Source of the DNA: Patescibacteria group bacterium
Lineage (GTDB): Bacteria > Patescibacteriota > Patescibacteriia > 2-12-FULL-60-25
DNA: 21,889 nucleotides
Reading direction: 5' to 3'
Assembly (NCBI GenBank): GCA_018061485.1
Contig: JAGOUA010000008.1
Location: forward strand, 1-21,889
Position numbers and translations under genes: made by a program. Shown in pieces: positions 13,113 to 19,412 of this stretch; the first letter of the stretch is position 1; every line of letters begins with the position of its first letter. The notes beneath the pieces were generated by a model. That model was given only the letters and a program-made list of their open reading frames with translations. It was not told the origin of the DNA and did no database searches.

Positions 13113-14135
13113 TTACCATTGAATGAGGGCTGGTAAAACCCCGAGAGCCGTGAGGCCAGACAGGATGCCGAGAAGACTAAGTCCTATCACAACAACGCCT
13201 GTCGTTGCAAAAAAGAGTGAGGCGCGCGTAGATGTTCCGAGTGAGCGGGAGCCGAAGGAGAGTCCTGTCAGGACGGGGAGGGTTCCAAGAGCGAAGGCGG
13301 TCATGATGAGCGCTCCTTGGAAGAACGATCCGCTTGAAAGGGCAACGATTTGCATGGACTGGGTAAAGCCGCACGGAAGAAAAAACGTTCCTACGCCAAG
13401 AAAGAAGCCAGAAAGAGGAGCGGTTTCGGCCGTGTTTTTCCAGCGACGAAAGAAGGATGGCGAAAGCGTGGCAAGAGGCGCACTCTTGAAACCAAGGAGG
13501 CGCAAACCAAGAACCATCATCACGATCGAGGCGAGTAAGCCAAGGGCGGCGGTCAGACGTCCACCAACGCCAATGAGTCCGCCCAGTATTCCCACGAGCC
13601 CACCAAACAGAGCGAAGCTTGCGAGACGACCAGCATGAAACAAGAGCAGGGGGCGCGTAGTACGCAAGCCAGCTTGTGTCGCGCGTGCAGAGATCGAGAG
13701 AACGAGACCCCCCACAATCGCGAGACACGTGGAGAGCGAGGCGATGATCCCAAGGGTAAAGCTCGTGAGTGGACCGATTGTTCCGTCGATATCAAGCGCA
13801 AGCCAACCGCTTTTTTGCAGGAGAAAGAACAGGGCTAGAACGAGTAGCCCAAGAGGGATGGCTGTACTCAGCACGTCTTGCGAGAGACGGGTTTTTTTAC
13901 CGGGAGGGTGTTGGGTAAAGGTGTAGCCTTGTTCCGCGTAGGCGGCATTCAGAGCTTGAATAAGCGTTTCGATGGAGATGGTTGGATCAATGGTGAGATG
14001 GGCGGTTTGTTCACGAAGGTTGATCGTTCCAGCGTGTACGCCTGAGACGGTCGGAAGACTGTCTTCGAGAACGAGTTTGCACGCGGCGCAATGCGTTCCT
14101 TGAACAAAGAGCGTAAGGGAAGAAGAGGTGGGCAT
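13113..14135 (-). CDS. HMA-domain fused to TauE/SafE (DsbD-like) membrane protein
   Basis: The 340-residue product joins an N-terminal heavy-metal-associated domain (GTHCAACK, Cys16-x2-Cys19, within about residues 7-75) to a seven- or eight-helix membrane domain starting near residue 91. The membrane part has paired GGLVLSISARATQAGLRTTRPLLLFHAGRLASFALFGG and FFLGVGTFFLPCGFTQSMQIVALSSGSF segments, the pattern of the DsbD_2/sulfite-exporter TauE/SafE group seen in copper and cytochrome-oxidase assembly loci. A cysteine in the LPCGF motif fits a thiol or copper transfer role. It lies ten bases after copA. It probably moves copper or reducing equivalents across the membrane; which is unknown. Confidence 0.85.
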   Translation of the reverse strand: MPTSSSLTLFVQGTHCAACKLVLEDSLPTVSGVHAGTINLREQTAHLTIDPTISIETLIQALNAAYAEQGYTFTQHPPGKKTRLSQDVLSTAIPLGLLVLALFFLLQKSGWLALDIDGTIGPLTSFTLGIIASLSTCLAIVGGLVLSISARATQAGLRTTRPLLLFHAGRLASFALFGGLVGILGGLIGVGGRLTAALGLLASIVMMVLGLRLLGFKSAPLATLSPSFFRRWKNTAETAPLSGFFLGVGTFFLPCGFTQSMQIVALSSGSFFQGALIMTAFALGTLPVLTGLSFGSRSLGTSTRASLFFATTGVVVIGLSLLGILSGLTALGVLPALIQW

Positions 14136-14145
14136 AGGTGCGAGG

Positions 14146-16374
14146 TTAGCGCAGACGTAGACGAAGGGCGTTCATCACCACGGAAACGCTGCTCAAGGCC
14201 ATGGCGACACCGGCAAAAACAGGATGAAGCAACACACCCCAAAGAGGATAGAATGCGCCCGCGGCAAGGGGGATGCCAATACCATTGTAGATACAGGCCC
14301 AAAACAGGTTCTGACGAACGATTCGCATGGTACGACGGGTGAGAAGAACGGCATCACGTGTTTTGAGAATGTCGCCTCGCAACAGAATGATGTCGGCGGC
14401 CTCGATGGCGATGTCAGTACCTGTTGCCATCGCGATCCCAACGTCGGCTTGTGTGAGAGCCGGAGCGTCGTTGATACCGTCACCGACCATGGCGACATGT
14501 CCGTAAGTTGTTTGCAGCTCTTGAATTTTTTGCGCTTTTTCTGTTGGAAGGACGTTGGCGATCACTTCAGAGATTCCTGCTTGATGAGCGATGGCTTGAG
14601 CGGCGCGTTCGTTATCGCCTGTGAGCATGATGGTGGTGATGCCGCGATCTTGGAGGGATTGAATCGCTTCGCGCGCTTCTGGCTTGATAGTGTCGGCAAG
14701 GGCGATCATGCCGAGAACGGTGCTATCTCGTTCAACGAGTACCACCGTTTTTCCTTCGGATTGCCAGTTTTCTAACGAGGGATGGGTGTCCGTCTGCTGT
14801 GGCTTTCGCACGGTTATGTGCGTGCGCTCGATCTCACCCCGCACGCCTATTCCGGGAAGCGCTTGAAAGTGTTTTACGGGCACTATGGAGAGGCCATGTT
14901 CTTGCGCGTGATCCATGAGAGCGTTGGCGAGCGGATGCTCCGAGGGCGCTTCGACACTGGCAGCAAGCGTGAGCAATCCTGATTCTGTTACCGATGCATC
15001 AAGAACAAGAGCGTTGGTGACACGAGGGGTTCCTTGAGTGAGGGTGCCTGTCTTATCAAAGACGATCGCGCGAACATGGCTCAGCGCCTCGATCGCTTCG
15101 GTGGTTTTGAGGAGGATGCCTCGTTCTGCCGCCTTGCCGATGCCGACGGTCATCGCTGTTGGGGTGGCGAGACCAAGCGCGCACGGGCAAGCGATGATCA
15201 GGACGCTCACAAACGAGAGAAGGCCGTACGAAAGAGCGGTGGAAAAACCCAGGGTGATAGTTCCAATACTCAGCCACGCGACCAAGGCGATGACCGCAAT
15301 TGCCAGCACGATGGGGACAAAGACGCTCGAGGCGCGATCCGCGAACGATTGAATGGGTGCTTTCGAATCCTGTGCGTCTTGGACGGTTTGAATGATGTGA
15401 GCGAGCAATGTGTCGTTACCCAGGCGCGTTGGCTGGCAGCGGAGCGATCCATAGGTATTCATCGTGCCGCCAATCACCGTATCGCCCACGGTTTTATCGA
15501 TAGGGAGGGACTCTCCCGTGATCATGGACTCGTTGATCGCGGAAGATCCTTCCAGAATCACGCCGTCCGTGGGAATGCTTGTTCCGGGCTTGATGATGAG
15601 GATGTCGGTCAGGCGCAGTTCTTCAAGGGGGATCGTCTGCTCCGCGCCGTCTCGCCATACAAGGGCATGTTTTGCTTGTAGGGCCATGAGTTTTTCGATA
15701 GCCGTTCCCGTTTTTTGTTTTGCCCGCGCTTCGAGATATTTTCCAAAAATCACAAAACCAATCACCACGATAGTCACGTCAAAATAGGTGTATGCGGGAA
15801 GATTGAGGGCTTGGCGTATTTCGGGAAACAGCTGTATGCCCGCACTGTATCCATACGCGGTGATGGTTCCAATGCCGATAAGCGTGTCCATGTTTGCTGC
15901 ACCGTGCTTGATAAAACGGGTGACGGCTTGCAAGAACGGCCGGCCCATCCACGCAAGCATCACGGTGGCGAGCAAAAAGCTCATACCATCCACGAACGCC
16001 ATGGGGAGGGGGAGGTTGGGTACGCTCCTTGTGAGGCGCGCGAGCACGTCCCAGGTCATGATCGCAAACACAAGCAAGGTGATGGGGAGCGCAAACACGA
16101 GCTGTTCCCGTAACAGAGCGGCATGATCGTGCTTCGGCGTCTGTTGAGGTTGCGTTGGTGCATCAAGGGATTCGAGGGAATAGCCAAGAGGCGCGAGCGC
16201 CTGGTTTAACGCCTGTTCTGAGAGCGGAGTATCCGTAAACGCTACGCGAGCTTGTTCGGTCGTTTGTTGCACGCTTACGTCTTGAATACCGGGGAGCTTA
16301 CTGAGTGCTTTGGTGATGATCGTCGCGCAACTAGCGCAGTGCATGCCTTGTACGCGAAAACGGTGAGACTGCAT
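14146..16374 (-). CDS. copA: Copper-exporting P1B-type ATPase
   Basis: CopA uses ATP to pump Cu(I) out of the cytoplasm. The 742-residue product has one N-terminal HMA domain (GMHCASC, Cys13 and Cys16), TGES (286-289) in the actuator domain, the membrane metal site CPC (396-398), the phosphorylation motif DKTGT (440-444), the P1B-specific HP dipeptide (480-481), TGD (585-587) and GDGIND (631-636). YN (696-697) and MALSS (725-729) in the last two helices match Cu(I)-type pumps rather than Zn/Cd types. Length and order are normal and nothing is broken. It is the third gene of the CsoR-controlled operon, twelve bases after the DUF305 gene, with no Shine-Dalgarno sequence. Confidence 0.96.
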   Translation of the reverse strand: MQSHRFRVQGMHCASCATIITKALSKLPGIQDVSVQQTTEQARVAFTDTPLSEQALNQALAPLGYSLESLDAPTQPQQTPKHDHAALLREQLVFALPITLLVFAIMTWDVLARLTRSVPNLPLPMAFVDGMSFLLATVMLAWMGRPFLQAVTRFIKHGAANMDTLIGIGTITAYGYSAGIQLFPEIRQALNLPAYTYFDVTIVVIGFVIFGKYLEARAKQKTGTAIEKLMALQAKHALVWRDGAEQTIPLEELRLTDILIIKPGTSIPTDGVILEGSSAINESMITGESLPIDKTVGDTVIGGTMNTYGSLRCQPTRLGNDTLLAHIIQTVQDAQDSKAPIQSFADRASSVFVPIVLAIAVIALVAWLSIGTITLGFSTALSYGLLSFVSVLIIACPCALGLATPTAMTVGIGKAAERGILLKTTEAIEALSHVRAIVFDKTGTLTQGTPRVTNALVLDASVTESGLLTLAASVEAPSEHPLANALMDHAQEHGLSIVPVKHFQALPGIGVRGEIERTHITVRKPQQTDTHPSLENWQSEGKTVVLVERDSTVLGMIALADTIKPEAREAIQSLQDRGITTIMLTGDNERAAQAIAHQAGISEVIANVLPTEKAQKIQELQTTYGHVAMVGDGINDAPALTQADVGIAMATGTDIAIEAADIILLRGDILKTRDAVLLTRRTMRIVRQNLFWACIYNGIGIPLAAGAFYPLWGVLLHPVFAGVAMALSSVSVVMNALRLRLR

Positions 16375-16386
16375 ACAAAAAAGCGA

Positions 16387-16953
16387 TTAGCGAGCTGATG
16401 GATACCATTCACTTCGCCATGCGCGCAACGTGTCGCCAGTCGTACGCAAAAACGTCTCGACGGCGTCTGCATTCTTGATAACCTCTTGGCGGCTAGATGA
16501 TTGACGGATCTGCTGTGTCATGACGATGCCTTCTTCGTGGTGGGTGATAAGCGCATTCAAAAACCGGAGATCAAACGATTCGTCCCATTCACCCAGATTC
16601 ACGACACGTGGGTCTCGCACGCGGCGTGTGTCGCTGTACCACTCGCGCTTCCAGGTGTAGAGTTCGTCGATGGCAGGAGGTTCGTCGCGAAGAATCATGG
16701 CGGCAAGGTCACGTACTTCTGAGCGCTGGCTCGCGAGTGCTTGCTCTGCGAGGAGCATCGCCGAACGATGATGCGCAATCATCGTATTCAAATAGCGTAA
16801 ATCAACCAAGGCATCGGCTCGATCCAGCCCCATATCCATTTGTGTGTACATGGTTTCTCGATATTCTGGCGTGAGGCTGTAGCCAATACCAACGCCCAGC
16901 ATAAGACTTACGATACTGATTGAAGCGCCAAGAGCGAGAGGGAGGGTGTTCAT
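16387..16953 (-). CDS. DUF305 protein, probable extracytoplasmic copper-binding protein
   Basis: DUF305 proteins are four-helix, ferritin-like proteins; cyanobacterial CopM binds copper outside the cytoplasm. The 188-residue product has an N-terminal membrane anchor or signal (residues 6-26) and two family repeats: DLRYLNTMIAHHRSAMLLAE (51-70) and DLRFLNALITHHEEGIVMTQ (128-147). Each has the conserved aspartate, paired histidines (61-62, 138-139) and a methionine, likely copper ligands. Each repeat ends in a Trp-containing helix (LYTWKREWY, LRAWRSEWY). It lies between csoR and copA, so it is probably co-expressed with copper export. Confidence 0.88.
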   Translation of the reverse strand: MNTLPLALGASISIVSLMLGVGIGYSLTPEYRETMYTQMDMGLDRADALVDLRYLNTMIAHHRSAMLLAEQALASQRSEVRDLAAMILRDEPPAIDELYTWKREWYSDTRRVRDPRVVNLGEWDESFDLRFLNALITHHEEGIVMTQQIRQSSSRQEVIKNADAVETFLRTTGDTLRAWRSEWYPSAR

Positions 16954-16974
16954 AGGAAGAAGCGATGAGAGGAG

Positions 16975-17256
16975 TTAGCGCATCTGATAAATCTTGAGGA
17001 GCTCTTTGATGGAGCTTTCTTTATCCGTCTTGAGGCGGTCCAGCAAACACGAGGCGAGGTGTTCTTTGAGGAGTTCTTCCCGCGCGCGATTCAACAAGCC
17101 AATGACGCTGTCCACTTGCTGAATAACATCGGGACAATAACGCCCATCTTCGACCATCGAAGGGATGTTGGCGAGACTGCCAAGCGCCATATTTACAACG
17201 CTTTGAGCCTTTTTGTTGGGTTCTCCGTGTTTTTTGTGAGAAGAGGAGTGGTTCAT
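16975..17256 (-). CDS. csoR: CsoR-family copper-sensing repressor
   Basis: CsoR is a helical repressor that leaves DNA on binding Cu(I). The 93-residue product has the Cu(I) triad Cys41, His66 and Cys70, with the family's spacing (C-x24-H-x3-C), within MVEDGRYCPDVIQQ and KEHLASC. The N-terminal helix usually carries a basic RLKRIEGQVRGI-type motif for DNA contact; here the aligned stretch reads NMALGSLANIPSMVE and keeps few of the charged residues. It is the first gene of the copper operon. A perfect 24-bp palindrome lies between its -35 and -10 boxes, so autoregulation is very likely. Confidence 0.9.
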   Translation of the reverse strand: MNHSSSHKKHGEPNKKAQSVVNMALGSLANIPSMVEDGRYCPDVIQQVDSVIGLLNRAREELLKEHLASCLLDRLKTDKESSIKELLKIYQMR

Positions 17257-17262
17257 GTATAT

Positions 17263-17286
17263 ACCCTATACCCTAGGGTATAGGGT
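17263..17286. promoter_or_regulatory. CsoR operator, perfect 24-bp palindrome
   Basis: ACCCTATACCC-TA-GGGTATAGGGT is fully self-complementary. It resembles known CsoR operators, which have C- and G-runs around a TA centre, and lies over the csoR promoter, so bound CsoR would block RNA polymerase. Confidence 0.88.
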
Positions 17287-17292
17287 CGTCAA
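17265..17292 (-). promoter_or_regulatory. Copper operon promoter, apparently leaderless
   Basis: Minus strand: TTGACG (17292-17287), 16-bp spacer, TATAGG (17270-17265), eight bases to the csoR ATG at 17256. The operator fills the spacer and the -10 box. Confidence 0.6.
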
Positions 17293-17294
17293 CA

Positions 17295-17420
17295 AGAGAA
17301 CGTACCATTTTGGCGAGCTGCTTGTGTTTCCCTCAGAAAAATCCTCAACGTACGTATCTGTACGTCTCCGGTTTTTCCTCAGTCCAACACGTCGCATCTC
17401 ATCCAAAATGGTGCGTTCTC
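17295..17420 (+). repeat. Structured intergenic repeat E3
   Basis: Outer inverted arms AGAGAACGTACCATTTTGG (17295-17313) and CCAAAATGGTGCGTTCTC (17403-17420) pair with one G-T wobble. Inside, GAAAAA (17336-17341) pairs with TTTTTC (17372-17377), and the core stem CGTAC (17349-17353) with GTACG (17360-17364). TCCTC and TCCGG flank the core, as in E1 and E2. It begins three bases beyond the csoR -35 box. Confidence 0.88.
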
Positions 17421-17548
17421 AGCTCTGCCTGTTTTGGGCTATTGCATCTTCCGCAACTAGACGAACTCTCCTCCTTCTGGTTCCCGGATCAGCGCATCTC
17501 ATCCAAAAGAACTCGTTGCAGGACGTTTGGATTTGGATGAGATACGAA
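17421..17548. repeat. Degenerate repeat remnant and inverted TCTCATCCAAA pair
   Basis: Between E3 and E4 lies a sequence with family-like ends (TTTTGG near 17431 and CATCTCATCCAAAAG ending near 17509) but no recognisable core, possibly a decayed element. ATCTCATCCAAA (17496-17507) and TTTGGATGAGAT (17532-17543) form a perfect 12-bp inverted repeat that joins the remnant to reversed element E4. No ORF is supported. Confidence 0.5.
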
Positions 17549-17614
17549 GCGTTGGAACGAGAGTCGCCGGAGACGCACTGATAGGTGCGACGAGGATGAC
17601 TCGAAGTGAAACGC
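17549..17614 (-). repeat. Structured intergenic repeat E4 (reverse orientation)
   Basis: On the minus strand the core reads TCCTCGT, CGCAC, loop CTATCA, GTGCG, TCTCCGG (17596-17567). GAGTC pairs with GACTC around it, and outer arms GCGTT (17549-17553) and AACGC (17610-17614) close the structure. It faces E3, so the two form an inverted pair in the csoR-pilin intergenic region. Confidence 0.82.
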
Positions 17615-17671
17615 AAGCAGGTCACCAAATACAGACGTCCCCTTGACGAGATGTTGTGGTTTGGGCGGATG

Positions 17672-17680
17672 TGGTATACT
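17672..17680 (+). promoter_or_regulatory. Promoter of the first pilin-like gene (extended -10)
   Basis: TGG-TATACT is an extended -10 element with only a weak upstream -35 (TGTTGT at 17652-17657, 17-bp spacing). Transcription near 17687 would leave a leader of about 70 bases. AAGGGGGTG, seven bases before the ATG, is a strong Shine-Dalgarno sequence, unlike most genes here. Confidence 0.5.
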
Positions 17681-17757
17681 CCCTTCTGTATTGATTGCGA
17701 CACCTGTCGCGCATACACTATGTACCTATCGCTATTCCAGAAAGGGGGTGAACTCTC

Positions 17758-18183
17758 ATGACAGCAGCAAAAGCTTTTTTTGCTCGCGCGGCCACCATTG
17801 GTATGGTGGTGAGTATGTTCGCTCCATCCGCGGCGTTCGCGCAAACGCGTTCGACCGGAACGTTGACCGCTGACGACCTTGGTGTAACGGCGATTGAACA
17901 AAGTGGTATTCGTTTGGGTGGTGGAGACGTGCGTCAAACAGCCGCTCGTATCATTAACGTAGCGCTGAGCTTCCTCGGTATTATCTCGGTAATCATCGTG
18001 CTTGTTGGTGGATTTAAGTACATGATTTCTGGTGGTAACGAAGAAAAGACGTCCGAAGCAAAAAACTTGATTGTGTCCGGTATTATTGGTCTCGCGATTA
18101 TTCTTTCCGCTTGGGCTATCACACGATTCGTGATTACGAGTTTGTTGACGGCAACGACGGGCGGATCATCCGGCGGCTTATAG
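17758..18183 (+). CDS. Pilin-like conjugal-transfer protein (Mbov_0395/TrbC-VirB2 type), copy 1
   Basis: Small VirB2/TrbC-like proteins form pilus or secretion-channel subunits, and this subtype is widespread in Patescibacteria and Mycoplasma. The 141-residue product has a signal peptide (about residues 1-28, cut after AFA), then two hydrophobic segments, about 66-88 (VALSFLGIISVIIVLVGGFKYM) and 103-128 (GIIGLAIILSAWAITRFVI). They are separated by the short polar ISGGNEEKTSEAKN loop that marks the family. A Gly/Ser tail follows. It is followed by two relatives; no VirB4-like ATPase or other secretion gene is in the window. Its stop lies inside repeat E2. Confidence 0.85.
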   Translation: MTAAKAFFARAATIGMVVSMFAPSAAFAQTRSTGTLTADDLGVTAIEQSGIRLGGGDVRQTAARIINVALSFLGIISVIIVLVGGFKYMISGGNEEKTSEAKNLIVSGIIGLAIILSAWAITRFVITSLLTATTGGSSGGL

Positions 18184-18303
18184 TCGGCTTCCCAGCTGAG
18201 CGATACGCTTGAGCTTCCCGAGAAGGGTCCTCACCGCACCTATTAGTGCGCCTCCGGTCCCTTCTCGGTCCAGCTCAGCGCGTCTCATCTCATCTGATAA
18301 GCC
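18175..18303 (+). repeat. Structured intergenic repeat E2
   Basis: Outer arms GGCTTAT (18175-18181) and ATAAGCC (18297-18303). GAGCT (18211-18215) pairs with AGCTC (18272-18276), CCGAGAAGGG (18218-18227) with CCCTTCTCGG (18259-18268), and the core stem CGCAC (18235-18239) with GTGCG (18246-18250). TCCTC and TCCGG flank the core. The left arm covers the last codons and stop of the pilin-like gene. Confidence 0.88.
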
Positions 18304-18375
18304 GTGGCAGATGGTTTCTCGCCTTACCCAGAGGCTCGATGGAGGGCTCCAGTAGCTCATCTCATCTGATAAGCC
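18284..18375 (+). repeat. Pair of 20-bp direct repeats (end of E2 and a partial copy)
   Basis: CTCATCTCATCTGATAAGCC occurs identically at 18284-18303 and 18356-18375. The second follows GGCTCCAGTAG, similar to the GGTCCAG that precedes the end of E2, so 18304-18375 looks like a truncated or decayed copy lacking the core. Confidence 0.8.
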
Positions 18376-18428
18376 TCAGGCCGAATGTTTGGATGGTGGT
18401 TGCATAACAGGTTCCTTCTTTTTCTCTC

Positions 18429-18896
18429 ATGTCTTCTTCGCGCTTCTTATTCTCTGTCCCTGCGTTGATCGCTGGACTGTTTCCTGTGTCTGTGTTTGCT
18501 CAAGCGGCCGCGCTGCGACAGGGGGTAACGAGCGCAGCGAGTACGGCAGGATTGAGCGGGGCCTGTTCGGGTACCTCATGTGTCACCACGATTATTGGAA
18601 ATGTCATTAGTATCGCGGTGGGGTTTTTGGGCGTTCTTTTGCTGTTGTATATCTTGTATGCGGGTTTTCTGTGGACGACGTCCGGAGGAGACGCGGGTCA
18701 GGTAGACAAAGCAAAGAGCTATATCAAAAATGCCATCATTGGTTTGGTGATCGTGTCTCTCGCGTTCGTGATCTCGAGCTTTGTGCTTGATCAGGTCGCG
18801 CGTATCACGAATCCAGCTAGTTCGGTGACGCCAGGGGCTCCTCCGCCTCCAGCGGGTGGACCGCCTCCTCCGTCAATCCGTACTTCTGCACCGTAG
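18429..18896 (+). CDS. Pilin-like conjugal-transfer protein, copy 2, with proline-rich tail
   Basis: The 155-residue product has a signal peptide (to about residue 26, SVFAQA), then VGFLGVLLLLYILYAGFLWTTSGGD (about 63-87), a short QVDKAKSYIKN linker and a second helix NAIIGLVIVSLAFVISSFVLDQV (about 98-120). The hydrophobic core is almost the same as in copy 3 and clearly related to copy 1. Two cysteines (CSGTSC, about 46-51) could form a disulphide outside the membrane. The last ~20 residues are Pro/Gly-rich and unique to this copy, perhaps a surface or partner-binding tail. No Shine-Dalgarno sequence. Confidence 0.83.
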   Translation: MSSSRFLFSVPALIAGLFPVSVFAQAAALRQGVTSAASTAGLSGACSGTSCVTTIIGNVISIAVGFLGVLLLLYILYAGFLWTTSGGDAGQVDKAKSYIKNAIIGLVIVSLAFVISSFVLDQVARITNPASSVTPGAPPPPAGGPPPPSIRTSAP

Positions 18897-18940
18897 TTCT
18901 TTTGGTGCAACTTAAACGGTTTAACTCTCTCTATTCTTCT

Positions 18941-19345
18941 ATGAAGCTTTTACAACCACGTCTCTATGGAGCGGTGGCAGTAGCAACCGCTGCAGTGCTT
19001 CCGCTTACGGCGTTCGCACGCGCGAATCCATTTACCGCTGGGCAACCAGGTAGGGATCTCACGAGGGTCGTTGCAGATGGAGCGGGGATCGCTTCCACCC
19101 AAACCCCTCAAGCGCTAGTTGGAACGGTTATTAACATTATTCTTGGATTTTTGGGGGTTCTTCTTCTTCTGTACTTTCTGTACGCAGGTTTTCTTTGGAT
19201 GACCTCTGGTGGGGATAGTACGCAGGCAGATAAGGCGAAGCAGTACATCAAAAATGCGATCATTGGATTAGTGATTATCGTAACTTCCTTCGCGCTCTCG
19301 AGCTTTGTTCTAGATCAGCTTGTACGAGTAACGGCGGGCACGTAA
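18941..19345 (+). CDS. Pilin-like conjugal-transfer protein, copy 3
   Basis: The 134-residue product starts MKLLQPRLYGAVAVATAAVLPLTAFA (signal peptide), then a ~35-residue polar segment, then LGFLGVLLLLYFLYAGFLWMTSGGD and YIKNAIIGLVIIVTSFALSSFVLDQLV. The core is nearly identical to copy 2, indicating a tandem duplication. The ATG at 18941 is chosen because it puts the signal peptide at the N-terminus; an in-frame TTG at 18902 would add 13 residues. A 13-bp palindrome (TTAAAC-G-GTTTAA) ends about 18 bases before the ATG. A strong terminator follows. Confidence 0.83.
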   Translation: MKLLQPRLYGAVAVATAAVLPLTAFARANPFTAGQPGRDLTRVVADGAGIASTQTPQALVGTVINIILGFLGVLLLLYFLYAGFLWMTSGGDSTQADKAKQYIKNAIIGLVIIVTSFALSSFVLDQLVRVTAGT

Positions 19346-19373
19346 GAATATTTTTGCTATTAGGAGAATTATA

Positions 19374-19412
19374 AGACCCCCGTTGCTCAGGATGAGTACG
19401 GGGGTCTGGGTT
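19374..19412. terminator. Terminator between pilin-like genes and lipoprotein operon
   Basis: AGACCCCCGT (19374-19383) pairs perfectly with ACGGGGGTCT (19398-19407), with a nested CTCA/TGAG stem, followed on the plus strand by GGGTTTT. It closes the pilin genes and may also stop the minus-strand lipoprotein operon. Confidence 0.88.

Noticed and set aside
13123..13638. Basic plus-strand open frame opposite the HMA-TauE/SafE gene
   Set aside because: Antisense to a clear membrane protein; the Lys/Arg-rich translation reflects complement of hydrophobic codons.
17295..17614. Integron attC sites
   Set aside because: The elements are attC-like in size and inverted arms, but I could not find the paired RYYYAAC/GTTRRRY core sites, and no integrase is present.
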